10,064 nt of DNA from an uncultured Collinsella sp. (GTDB taxonomy: Bacteria; Actinomycetota; Coriobacteriia; Coriobacteriales; Coriobacteriaceae). The stretch spans positions 1-10,064 of the forward strand of contig UQTN01000078.1 in the NCBI GenBank assembly GCA_900543945.1. Reading direction: 5' to 3'. The notes under the pieces are model-generated. The model searched no databases and was not told where the DNA came from. It was given only the letters and a program-made list of their open reading frames with translations. The number at the start of each line of letters is the position of its first letter. The first letter of the stretch is position 1. The translations under genes were made by a program, and so were the position numbers. Of the stretch, positions 1 through 6,646 are shown one piece after another.

Positions 1-235
1 CCTCCATGGCGGTATTGCACAACTCGCCGTGAATCACCAGGCCGCAGCAGATGATGACCGTAGCCCACTCGGCAATATCGAGCCCCACGATGCAGCCGGC
101 GATGACGGTGAACACGCCCGCCACGAGCATAACCTTGATATTGCGCTCGGTCTTGACGGCGGTAACGAAGCCCTCCATGGCGTATGAGAACGACTTTAAA
201 AAGGACGGATGGTCCTTGTTCGATCCGGGAATCAT
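1..235 (-). CDS. dgkA: Diacylglycerol/undecaprenol kinase, 5' part (runs off left edge)
   Basis: This is the first 78 residues of a small integral membrane lipid kinase of the DgkA family. In Gram-positive bacteria such enzymes usually phosphorylate undecaprenol, feeding the lipid carrier for wall polymers. The N-terminal amphipathic segment has the family pattern SFSYAMEGF (residues 16-23 region) and TERN (29-32). Hydrophobic segments follow at about 35-52 and 57-70. The diagnostic ELCNTAME motif at 71-78 corresponds to the E. coli active-site stretch with its two glutamates (E69 and E76 there, E71 and E78 here). The rest of the catalytic domain and the last helix lie outside the window. The start ATG at 233-235 is 9 bases past the ybeY stop, and its Shine-Dalgarno AGGAG overlaps that stop, so translation is probably coupled. 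Substrate choice, diacylglycerol or undecaprenol, cannot be read from this fragment. Confidence 0.9.
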   Translation of the reverse strand, partial: MIPGSNKDHPSFLKSFSYAMEGFVTAVKTERNIKVMLVAGVFTVIAGCIVGLDIAEWATVIICCGLVIHGELCNTAME

Positions 236-244
236 AGACGGCTC

Positions 245-754
245 CTAGTCGTGGGCGTGGTTGGTGATAGGGCCGACGTGGACCAGCTTGGGGTCCTCGC
301 CGCGCTCGAGCGCCAGATCGCGCAGGATGGAATCCTCGCGGGCCTCCATAACCTCGGCCTCGTCGTCCTCGATATGGTCATACCCCAGCAGGTGCAGCAT
401 GCCATGCACGAGCATCAGGCGACATTCGTCGGCAGGACTATTGCCAAAGCCGGGGGCCTGGCGGGCAATAACCTGCGGCGCCAGGATAATATCGCCGAGC
501 TCGAGCGTCTCGTCGGTGGGAATGTCCTCGTCAAAGGCCGAGTCGCATTCAAACGAGAGCACGTCGGTCGTGCGATCGACGCCACGCCACTCAAGGTTGA
601 GCTCGTGCATCTCGTCCTCATCGACATACGAAAGGGAAATCTCGACCTCACGCTCAACACCCTCGGCGGCAAGCACAACTGAGCAGATGTGCTCCACCTC
701 TTGCGCGTCGAGCAGCGTATCGAGCTCGGCATCGTTGCTGATCAATACACTCAA
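245..754 (-). CDS. ybeY: Endoribonuclease YbeY (16S rRNA 3'-end maturation)
   Basis: The 169-residue protein is a typical-length member of the zinc-dependent YbeY (UPF0054) family. YbeY is a cytoplasmic single-strand endoribonuclease that takes part in 16S rRNA 3'-end processing and 70S quality control. The zinc motif HGMLHLLGYDH is intact, with ligands H117, H121 and H127. The upstream conserved segments LSYVDEDEMHELN (41-53) and RTTDVLSFE (61-69) and ELGDIILAP (86-93) are also present. The start is TTG at 752-754, which shares bases with the phoH stop in a TTGA overlap. The choice is supported by a strong AAAGGAG five bases upstream and by no better start downstream. The acidic tail with a terminal NHAHD is unremarkable. 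PhoH and YbeY are adjacent or even fused in many bacteria, which fits the overlap seen here. Confidence 0.96.
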   Translation of the reverse strand: MSVLISNDAELDTLLDAQEVEHICSVVLAAEGVEREVEISLSYVDEDEMHELNLEWRGVDRTTDVLSFECDSAFDEDIPTDETLELGDIILAPQVIARQAPGFGNSPADECRLMLVHGMLHLLGYDHIEDDEAEVMEAREDSILRDLALERGEDPKLVHVGPITNHAHD

Positions 755-1737
755 CGGGACTCCTTTCGGTCGCGCGAGCGCTGCTCACGCACGTCATCAT
801 AAGCATCATATGCCTCGACGATACGACCCACTAGGGCATGACGCACCACGTCGGCACGCTCGAGGTGAGAAAATGCCACATCGTCGACACGGCCCAAAAT
901 CTTCTCGACATCCGCCAAGCCGCCACGACGACCTACCAGGTCGCGCTGGCTCAGGTCGCCGGTAATCACGAACTTGGAGTTGAAGCCCAGGCGTGTCAGG
1001 AACATCTTCATCTGCTCGGGCGTCGTGTTTTGTGCCTCATCGAGCACCACAAAGGCATCACTCAGCGTACGACCGCGCATGTAGGCAAGCGGGGCGATCT
1101 CGATCACACCACGCTCCATACGCTCGTCGGTACGCTCACGATCCATCATGTCAAAAAGGGCATCGTAGAGCGGACGCATGTAGGGATCGATCTTTTCCTC
1201 GAGGGTACCGGGCAAAAATCCCAGGTTCTCCCCCGCCTCAACAACGGGGCGCGTCAAGATCAAGCGGCCCACCTCGTGGCGCTTGAGCGCAGCGACGGCG
1301 AGCGCCATGGCCAGATAGGTCTTACCGGTACCGGCAGGACCCAAACCAAAGGTGATGGTATGCGAACGGATAGCATCCACATAGCGCTTTTGCCCGAGCG
1401 TCTTGGGGCGAATGGCACGGCCGCGGTATGAAAGCAGCACGTCATCGCGAAGCAATGTGGCCTCATGCTCGCCGTCGCGCAAGACGGCCAGGCAACGCGA
1501 GACATCGTCGGCAGAAAGGGTACGGCCGGCCGCCGCCTCGCGAAAAGCATGTTCGAAAAAGCGAGCCACGAGCTCGACCTCGTCCGGGTCGCCGCTCACG
1601 GAGATCCTATCGCCACGGGCGACCACGTGAGCGCGAACCAAGCTCTCGAGCGCACGAAGGACGCCGTCGCCGGCGCCCAAAACACGCGAGGGATCAACTC
1701 CCTCGGGAACGGTAAGTCTAATCTTCGAGGCTTCCAT
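751..1737 (-). CDS. phoH: PhoH-like ATPase
   Basis: This is a 328-residue PhoH family P-loop NTPase, the usual length for the form encoded next to ybeY. The N-terminal ~110 residues form the KH-like portion, and the ATPase core follows. Walker A is GPAGTGKT at 133-140 and Walker B is VVLDEAQN at 230-237. Other conserved segments are LTRPVVEAGENLGFLPG (161-177), the RGRTLSDAF stretch (221-229) and the sensor-like VITGDLSQRDL (257-267). The cellular role is still poorly defined; an RNA-linked ATPase or helicase acting with YbeY is the common view. I chose ATG 1735-1737, which makes the gene overlap the mtaB end by 20 bases. A purine-rich AGGGAGG lies only three bases upstream, a short spacing. 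An alternative ATG at 1753-1755 would add six residues (MRAGRS) with a weaker site. The arginine/aspartate-rich C-terminus ends at the TGA that overlaps ybeY. Confidence 0.95.
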   Translation of the reverse strand: MEASKIRLTVPEGVDPSRVLGAGDGVLRALESLVRAHVVARGDRISVSGDPDEVELVARFFEHAFREAAAGRTLSADDVSRCLAVLRDGEHEATLLRDDVLLSYRGRAIRPKTLGQKRYVDAIRSHTITFGLGPAGTGKTYLAMALAVAALKRHEVGRLILTRPVVEAGENLGFLPGTLEEKIDPYMRPLYDALFDMMDRERTDERMERGVIEIAPLAYMRGRTLSDAFVVLDEAQNTTPEQMKMFLTRLGFNSKFVITGDLSQRDLVGRRGGLADVEKILGRVDDVAFSHLERADVVRHALVGRIVEAYDAYDDVREQRSRDRKESR

Positions 1738-3010
1738 GGACCTCCCTGCGCGCATGGACCAAGCCGGAATCATCGACTCCGATGATAGCAACATCGAGCA
1801 GGCACGGGGCTGTAAGTCCACAGGTATCGTCAAGACGGGCATGATGGAACGAACCGAGCGTCAGGTTGTCACCATACTCGAGCACGGCACGCTCGACAGT
1901 GCCCACGCGACGACGAGCATCGGCAATAGCGAGCTCCTGCGCCGCGTCTCGCATACGGCGGCTGCGCTCGGCCATAACCTCGGGCGGCACCTGGTCGGGC
2001 ATGTCGGCAGCAAGGGTACCGGGACGCTTACTGTAGCGGAACACGTGCATACGCGAGAACCCCACGCGGCGGCACAGCGCCAGCGACTCCTCGAACTCCT
2101 CGTCCGTCTCACCAGGAAAACCGACGATGACGTCGCACGAAAGAGACGCCTGCGGCAGGATGGCGCGAATCATGCGCACCGTGTCCTCAAAGGCCTCGGC
2201 ACTATAGGGACGACCCATGCGATGCAGCGTCGCCGTACAGCCGGACTGTACGGGCAGGTGCAAAAACGGGGCAATACGCTGCGGATAGCGCGCCATAACC
2301 TTAAGCAGGCGCTCAGAGATATCCATGGGTTCGACCGAGGAAATGCGCACATGCGCAATAGTCGTGCGCTCCATGATGGCCTCGAGCAGCTCATCGATTT
2401 CGACATGCTCGTCGGTCGCGCTCTTGCCATCGTAGGCACCCAGGTTCACACCGGTCAGCACCACCTCGGGCACGCCGGCCTCCTGGGCCTCGCGAACTTG
2501 CTCAAGCACGGACTCGACGGGCACGGAACGCTCGGGACCGCGGGCCTTCCACACGATGCAATAGGTGCAACGGTGGTTGCAGCCATCCTGGATCTTCACG
2601 CCCAGCCGCGAACGACCGAGCGCATCGACCACGTCACCATCGCTGCAGGCGGGAACGCTATCGGACTCAACGCCCAGCACATCGCAGACACGTTCGGCGA
2701 CATCGATCTTAGACGGCTCGGCAATCACGCGATCCGAAAGCTCCAACAGCTCCTCGGGATGCAAATTGACCACGCATCCGGTCACGACCACATAGGGCTC
2801 ATTTGGATGGGCCAGCGCATGACGGACGGCCTTACGGGTCTTGGCCTCGGCCTCGCCCGTAACGGCACAGGTGTTAATGACGATCAAATCGGCATCCTGG
2901 GGCTCCACAATAGCAAAGCCCAGGCGCATAAGATCGGCAGTGATACGGTCAGACTCAACCCGGTTGACACGGCAGCCGAGGTTGACGACGGAAATATGGG
3001 GTGCGAGCAC
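1718..3010 (-). CDS. mtaB: tRNA t6A37 methylthiotransferase MtaB (MiaB-like radical SAM)
   Basis: The 430-residue protein has the three-domain methylthiotransferase layout. The N-terminal UPF0004 domain carries cluster-binding cysteines C13 (NLGCRVN), C48 (NTCAVT) and C79 (VTGCVVN). The radical SAM domain has C144, C148 and C151 in DGCNHRCTYC, followed by later SAM-core segments such as SSVEP and the FLHLPVQSG and DVIVGFPGETDEEFE stretches. A divergent C-terminal TRAM-like RNA-binding region covers about 368-428. The GCRVN N-terminus and VKIQDGC stretch favour MtaB, which converts t6A37 to ms2t6A37 in ANN-decoding tRNAs, over MiaB or RimO. After the third cysteine the sequence reads CIVWKARG, whereas many relatives have CIIPWARG. 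The start is GTG 3008-3010, nine bases past the upstream dnaJ stop. Its AAGGAG (3016-3021) overlaps that TAA, indicating coupling. Confidence 0.94.
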   Translation of the reverse strand: MLAPHISVVNLGCRVNRVESDRITADLMRLGFAIVEPQDADLIVINTCAVTGEAEAKTRKAVRHALAHPNEPYVVVTGCVVNLHPEELLELSDRVIAEPSKIDVAERVCDVLGVESDSVPACSDGDVVDALGRSRLGVKIQDGCNHRCTYCIVWKARGPERSVPVESVLEQVREAQEAGVPEVVLTGVNLGAYDGKSATDEHVEIDELLEAIMERTTIAHVRISSVEPMDISERLLKVMARYPQRIAPFLHLPVQSGCTATLHRMGRPYSAEAFEDTVRMIRAILPQASLSCDVIVGFPGETDEEFEESLALCRRVGFSRMHVFRYSKRPGTLAADMPDQVPPEVMAERSRRMRDAAQELAIADARRRVGTVERAVLEYGDNLTLGSFHHARLDDTCGLTAPCLLDVAIIGVDDSGLVHARREVHGSLED

Positions 3011-3019
3011 GCGGGCTCC

Positions 3020-4168
3020 TTAATCGAGGATATCGTCGAGGGCACTCTTGATACGGTCGGTCACCGACTTCTTACCGGAAGCGACGTCATCGCCCATCTC
3101 ATCGGCAAAAGCACGGAGCAGCTCGCGCTGCTTATTGGAAAGATTGGTGGGAACGACCACGCGCAGTTGCACGATCAAGCGGCCACGCGAACCGCCACCG
3201 CCAATGCGCGGCATGCCGTAATTATTGACGCTCACGGTGTCGCCGTACTGGGCGCCGACGGGGACGCACACCTTAACGACCTCGTCGGGCATAATGCCCT
3301 CGACCTCGATCTCGCAGCCGAGCGCAGCCTGCGCAATCGAGATATCGCTCACCAGGTACAGGTCGTCACCGTTGCGCTTAAAGCGCTCATGGTCGGCAAC
3401 GCGCACGTTGACAATCAAGTCGCCCGAAGGCTCGCCGCGAAGACCGGCCTCGCCAAAGCCGCTCACACGCAGCTGTCGACCGGTCGAAACGCCGGCGGGA
3501 ATATCGATGTCAATCTTTTCATGCGAAGGCGTGCGGCCCTGACCATCGCAGGTCTCGCAGGGATGGTCGATAACCGTGCCCTCGCCATGGCAGTCGGGGC
3601 AAGGCGAGGAAGACTGAACCTGGCCCAAAAACGATCGCTGAACCGTCGTGACATAGCCCGTGCCGTGGCAGCGGCCGCACTGCTTTTCCTGTGCGCCCTC
3701 TGCCCTACCGGTGCCATTGCAGTCCTCGCAAGGAGCAAAGCGGTCATAGCTGATTGTCTTTTTGCAGCCGAGCGCCGCCTCCTCGAGCGTCACCGAAAGC
3801 GAGATGGCCATGTCACGACCGCGACGACGCTCGCGACGGCTGCGGGCGCCACCGCCGGCACCGCCGCCAAAAAACGACGAGAACAAGTCGTCCATGCCCA
3901 TACCACCAAAGATATCGTTGATATCGACGTAGCCCGAACCACCAGGGCCGTCGGCAGTGCCGTAACGGTCGTAGTTAGCACGCTTCTGCTCATCGGAAAG
4001 AACGGAATAGGCCTCGTTGAGCTCCTTGAACTTGGCCTCGGCCTCGGGGTCGTCCGAAACGTCCGGGTGTACGGTACGGGCCTTCTTTAGAAACGCGCGC
4101 TTAATCGTCCGCGCGTCGGCATCCTTGTCGACGCCAAGTACCTCGTAGTAATCCCTATTTTCCGACAC
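3020..4168 (-). CDS. dnaJ: Chaperone protein DnaJ, canonical type I
   Basis: The 382-residue protein is a complete class A J-protein, a cytoplasmic co-chaperone that delivers clients to DnaK and stimulates its ATPase. The J domain (1-70) contains HPD at 34-36. A short glycine/phenylalanine linker (about 73-107) carries DIFGGMGMDDLFSSFFGGG. The zinc region has four CxxCxGxG repeats with cysteine pairs at C147/C150, C164/C167, C190/C193 and C204/C207. CTD I and CTD II follow, with GEAGLRGEPSGDLIV, RNGDDLYL and LGCEIEVEG, and then a C-terminal dimerisation tail. I chose the GTG start at 4166-4168, preceded by GGAAGGA with a seven-base spacer; extending to the upstream ATG would add non-conserved residues. 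By position this matches the actinobacterial dnaJ2 found between hemW/hrcA and phoH. No dnaK or grpE is nearby, so its DnaK partner must be encoded elsewhere. Confidence 0.96.
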   Translation of the reverse strand: MSENRDYYEVLGVDKDADARTIKRAFLKKARTVHPDVSDDPEAEAKFKELNEAYSVLSDEQKRANYDRYGTADGPGGSGYVDINDIFGGMGMDDLFSSFFGGGAGGGARSRRERRRGRDMAISLSVTLEEAALGCKKTISYDRFAPCEDCNGTGRAEGAQEKQCGRCHGTGYVTTVQRSFLGQVQSSSPCPDCHGEGTVIDHPCETCDGQGRTPSHEKIDIDIPAGVSTGRQLRVSGFGEAGLRGEPSGDLIVNVRVADHERFKRNGDDLYLVSDISIAQAALGCEIEVEGIMPDEVVKVCVPVGAQYGDTVSVNNYGMPRIGGGGSRGRLIVQLRVVVPTNLSNKQRELLRAFADEMGDDVASGKKSVTDRIKSALDDILD

Positions 4169-4175
4169 GACCGAA

Positions 4176-4182
4176 TCCTTCC
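4176..4182 (-). promoter_or_regulatory. Ribosome binding site fixing GTG start of canonical dnaJ
   Basis: The minus strand reads GGAAGGA, then seven bases, then GTG followed by the conserved RDYYEVLG J-domain start. This spacing supports GTG 4166-4168 over the upstream ATG in the same frame. Confidence 0.7.
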
Positions 4183-4189
4183 GACTTTC

Positions 4190-4218
4190 ATTATTGTCAC
4201 AGTGCGTCCTATACCCAA
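4190..4218 (-). promoter_or_regulatory. Possible internal promoter for canonical dnaJ
   Basis: In the 81-base gap between the two dnaJ genes, the minus strand shows a -35-like TTGGGT (4213-4218), a 17-base spacer and a -10-like AATAAT (4190-4195). A start about seven bases downstream would give a leader of roughly 15-20 bases that still contains the GGAAGGA ribosome site. The -35 matches the consensus in only three of six positions. I found neither a CIRCE (HrcA) nor a HAIR (HspR) inverted repeat here. This is a low-confidence call from pattern only. Confidence 0.3.
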
Positions 4219-4249
4219 GCTGGGCCAACCGCAAACAGAGGGTTTGATG

Positions 4250-5353
4250 TTATTGCATTCCGTAAGGCGAAAGCATGGCCCGTTGCGAGCAGCTCGCGAA
4301 CCAAACCGACACGAGCGCGAACATGAAGCCATTGGCAAAACCGTTGGCAAACTGCATCGCACCGCGCTTCCACCACAGCAGGCTGCGATGAAGCACGCCG
4401 TCCGAAAGCACCATGAACAGGCCCATGGTAAACGGAATAAAGCACATCACGGCAAAGGCCGAGAACACGCCCGAGATGGCCGAGAGTACCAAAAACGGCG
4501 CCACGATGCCCATCAGGTAAAAGCCAGTACGAGCTTTGCCTTCCAAGCGCTCGGCCTCAACATGGGCGCGGCCGACCAGGTCGCCGCCCGCGGCACCGTT
4601 AGTGCCGGCGTGGCCCATGCCGCTAATGCGGACCTCGTCGCCATCGTGCGTGCAGGCAGGAAACTCAATCGTCTGCTCGGAGGTCACACGGGTTCGCCCG
4701 CTGCCACCGCAATCGGGGCAGGGGTCGGCCACGACCTTACCGGAACCGCCGCACTCGGGGCAGACCGACTGGAACGTGCCCGCACCAAACAGGAAGGACA
4801 GGTCGACGTCGATGTGGCCGCGGCCACCGCAGCTCGGGCAGGTATGGGCATGCTCAGACGAAACGGAGCCCGAGCCGCCGCAGTTGCTACAGGTATCGAA
4901 GCGCGTGTAGCGGACGGTCTTGCGGGCACCGCCCCTGGCCTCCTTGGCGTCGAGTTTGATATCGACGACCACGTTGGCGCCGTTCTCGGGATTGTAGGCA
5001 GCCTGGCCGCGACGCTGCTGGCCCCAGGCGCCACCAAAGGGAAAGCCGCCCTCAAAGGGATTGCCATAGCCCGTGCTGCCGGCGTAGCCGCCACCATAGG
5101 GCGAAGCCGTAGGAGCACCGGCAAAGGGATTGCCAGAACGCATGGCGTCGTAGCGCGCACGTTTTTGCTCATCCGAAAGCACGGCGTAGGCCTCGGAAAC
5201 CTCTTTAAACTTTTCCTCGGCATCCGGCTCTTTATTGACGTCCGGATGGAGCTTACGGGCCTTTTGCTGGAAGGCCTTTTGAATATCACGCGAGGTGGCG
5301 TCCTTGGAGACACCCAGAATCTCGTAGTAATCTTTTTCGTTCATCGTCGCCAT
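4250..5353 (-). CDS. DnaJ-like co-chaperone with C-terminal membrane domain
   Basis: The 367-residue protein starts like a class A DnaJ and ends as a membrane protein. The J domain (about 7-72) has HPD at 36-38. A G/F-, Y- and P-rich linker spans about 74-115. CTD I begins near 126 and encloses four zinc repeats: C155/C158, C172/C175, C198/C201 and C212/C215. CTD I resumes with the EFPACTHDGDEVRISGMG stretch (230-247) and GDLVGRAHVEAE (257-268). Where CTD II and the dimerisation tail should begin, the protein becomes hydrophobic. Helices are likely at about 278-297, 299-317 and 335-355, with a basic loop containing HRSLLWWKR (322-330) between the last two. A J domain in the cytoplasm and positive-inside topology are inferred. 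ATG 5351-5353 was chosen because AGGAGGTT lies seven bases upstream. The frame is continuous, so this is not an obvious frameshift. It probably recruits DnaK to the membrane, but its client is unknown. Confidence 0.88.
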   Translation of the reverse strand: MATMNEKDYYEILGVSKDATSRDIQKAFQQKARKLHPDVNKEPDAEEKFKEVSEAYAVLSDEQKRARYDAMRSGNPFAGAPTASPYGGGYAGSTGYGNPFEGGFPFGGAWGQQRRGQAAYNPENGANVVVDIKLDAKEARGGARKTVRYTRFDTCSNCGGSGSVSSEHAHTCPSCGGRGHIDVDLSFLFGAGTFQSVCPECGGSGKVVADPCPDCGGSGRTRVTSEQTIEFPACTHDGDEVRISGMGHAGTNGAAGGDLVGRAHVEAERLEGKARTGFYLMGIVAPFLVLSAISGVFSAFAVMCFIPFTMGLFMVLSDGVLHRSLLWWKRGAMQFANGFANGFMFALVSVWFASCSQRAMLSPYGMQ

Positions 5354-5360
5354 GCGCGGC

Positions 5361-5368
5361 AACCTCCT
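5361..5368 (-). promoter_or_regulatory. Ribosome binding site of the membrane DnaJ-like gene
   Basis: The minus strand reads AGGAGGTT, a near-perfect Shine-Dalgarno, seven bases before ATG 5351-5353. It rules out the GTG at 5372-5374, which lies upstream of the site, and is better spaced for the first ATG than for the second at 5342-5344. The 58-base gap it sits in also holds a -10-like TAGAAT (5396-5401), but no matching -35 was found. Confidence 0.75.
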
Positions 5369-5411
5369 GCTCACAGCAGCGTATATATTCCGGTAATTCT
5401 ACCCGAGCGGC

Positions 5412-6644
5412 CTAAGCTAGATCCCAAAACAGCTCGAACAGAACATTTCCATCGAGCCAGCCCAGATGGGTCGGCGCCAGACGAGCTCGAACATGGCCCG
5501 CGATGACATCTGCCGAGGTGAAGGGTCCCTCATGAATCCCGAGCGTCTCGGGCACCCAAGTGGCAAGACCCAATTCGAGCGCACGATCGCAGGCAGCTGC
5601 CAGCTCGCCCGTTGGGATGACGCAAGCTGCACGAGCCAACAGGTCGGACGCAACACCGCGCGTCATGCGACAAGCGAGCATCAAGTCTTCGGCGACAGCC
5701 TCGCGCTGCGACAGATATTCGGCCTCGAACGCCGTCGCGTCATCGTCACGTTGCACCAGACGCACGCGGTACGCATCGCCTCGAGAAGACACGCCGGGGA
5801 ACAAACCTGCAAGACGGTCGAAATCCTCGTCGTCGAGCATGCCCGCGGCAGAACGACCCAGGCCCAGGTAGCCCTGTCCGGTCCAGTAGGCAATGTTATG
5901 GGCGCACTCATGGCCGTCGAGCGCGTAGCTCGCCACCTCATACGGATGATAGCCGGCCGCACCCAGGCGCTCACGCGCCGCGTCCATGCACGAAGCCTGA
6001 AAATCCTCATCGGGCTCGAGCGACTCGTCACGGCACGCCATGCGATAAAGGGGCGTCCCCTCCTCAAGCGTGAGCGGGTAGATCGACACATGATGCGGCG
6101 CCGCCGCCAGCACGCCATCGAGCGTGCTCCGCCAGCTTGCGGCCGTCTGCCCGGGAAGGCCGCACATCAGGTCGCACGACACATCGAGGCCAACTTCCTT
6201 CACCGTCGCGATAGCCGCAAGTGCCCGATTAGCATCGTGAATGCGGCCAATAGCGGCCAGCTCGATATTGTCGAGGGTTTGCACGCCCAGAGAGATGCGC
6301 GTGACACCCGCCTCGGCAAGCGCGGTGGCGAGCTCGGCGGCCAGCGACTCAGGATTGGCTTCGCAAGTAAATTCAACGGGTTTGCACCACATGGAGATAC
6401 GACGGGCAAGTTCCACCAGGCGCTCCCCTGCCAGCGATGGCGTGCCGCCGCCAGTATAGACCGTGCGGACCTGCGCAAGCGCCCCGGAGTCGCCAAAGGA
6501 ATCGAGGCGCGCATACAACTGCTCAAAATAGGAATCGAGCGCGGCATCCAAATCACACGCAGCAAAGCTGCGCGAGTCAAAGTCGCAGTACCGGCACTTT
6601 TGAGCGCAAAACGGCACGTGCACGTACAGCGCGGTAACGGCCAC
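5412..6644 (-). CDS. hemW: Radical SAM heme chaperone HemW
   Basis: The 410-residue protein is a coproporphyrinogen-dehydrogenase-like radical SAM protein of the HemW type, slightly longer than many relatives (about 380). HemW binds heme and a 4Fe-4S cluster with SAM and is thought to hand heme to target proteins; older annotations call it oxygen-independent coproporphyrinogen oxidase. The cluster motif is C13-x3-C17-x2-C20 in VPFCAQKCRYCDF. SAM-core motifs include YTGGGTPS (63-70), TCEANPES (93-100), RISLGVQT (116-123) and DLMCGLPGQT (158-167). The HNIAYW stretch (249-254), characteristic of the HemW group, is present, and a HemN C-terminal domain follows. The start is GTG 6642-6644, two bases after the dusB stop, with GGAGG inside the dusB end seven bases upstream. 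The position directly downstream of lepA is the classic context. Confidence 0.94.
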   Translation of the reverse strand: MAVTALYVHVPFCAQKCRYCDFDSRSFAACDLDAALDSYFEQLYARLDSFGDSGALAQVRTVYTGGGTPSLAGERLVELARRISMWCKPVEFTCEANPESLAAELATALAEAGVTRISLGVQTLDNIELAAIGRIHDANRALAAIATVKEVGLDVSCDLMCGLPGQTAASWRSTLDGVLAAAPHHVSIYPLTLEEGTPLYRMACRDESLEPDEDFQASCMDAARERLGAAGYHPYEVASYALDGHECAHNIAYWTGQGYLGLGRSAAGMLDDEDFDRLAGLFPGVSSRGDAYRVRLVQRDDDATAFEAEYLSQREAVAEDLMLACRMTRGVASDLLARAACVIPTGELAAACDRALELGLATWVPETLGIHEGPFTSADVIAGHVRARLAPTHLGWLDGNVLFELFWDLA

Positions 6645-6646
6645 CG

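Noticed and set aside
1736..4090. 784-codon open frame on the plus strand opposite mtaB and dnaJ
   Set aside because: It is antisense to two well-supported genes and even crosses their junction. Such frames arise from the strong third-position GC bias of the minus-strand genes. The translation is low-complexity with no recognisable domain, and no ribosome site or promoter fits it.
4250..4560. Frameshift as the cause of the unusual C-terminus of the DnaJ-like protein
   Set aside because: The frame is continuous, the segment is coherently hydrophobic with a basic loop, and none of the other frames here encodes a CTD II-like sequence.
4169..5411. CIRCE (HrcA) or HAIR (HspR) heat-shock operators near the dnaJ genes
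   Set aside because: I read both gaps (4169-4249 and 5354-5411) and found no TTAGCACTC/GAGTGCTAA or CTTGAGT/ACTCAAG inverted repeats.
5354..5411. Terminator or promoter between hemW and the DnaJ-like gene
   Set aside because: Only 4-5 bp hairpins without a T-run were found, and a lone TAGAAT without a -35. This is too weak to list.
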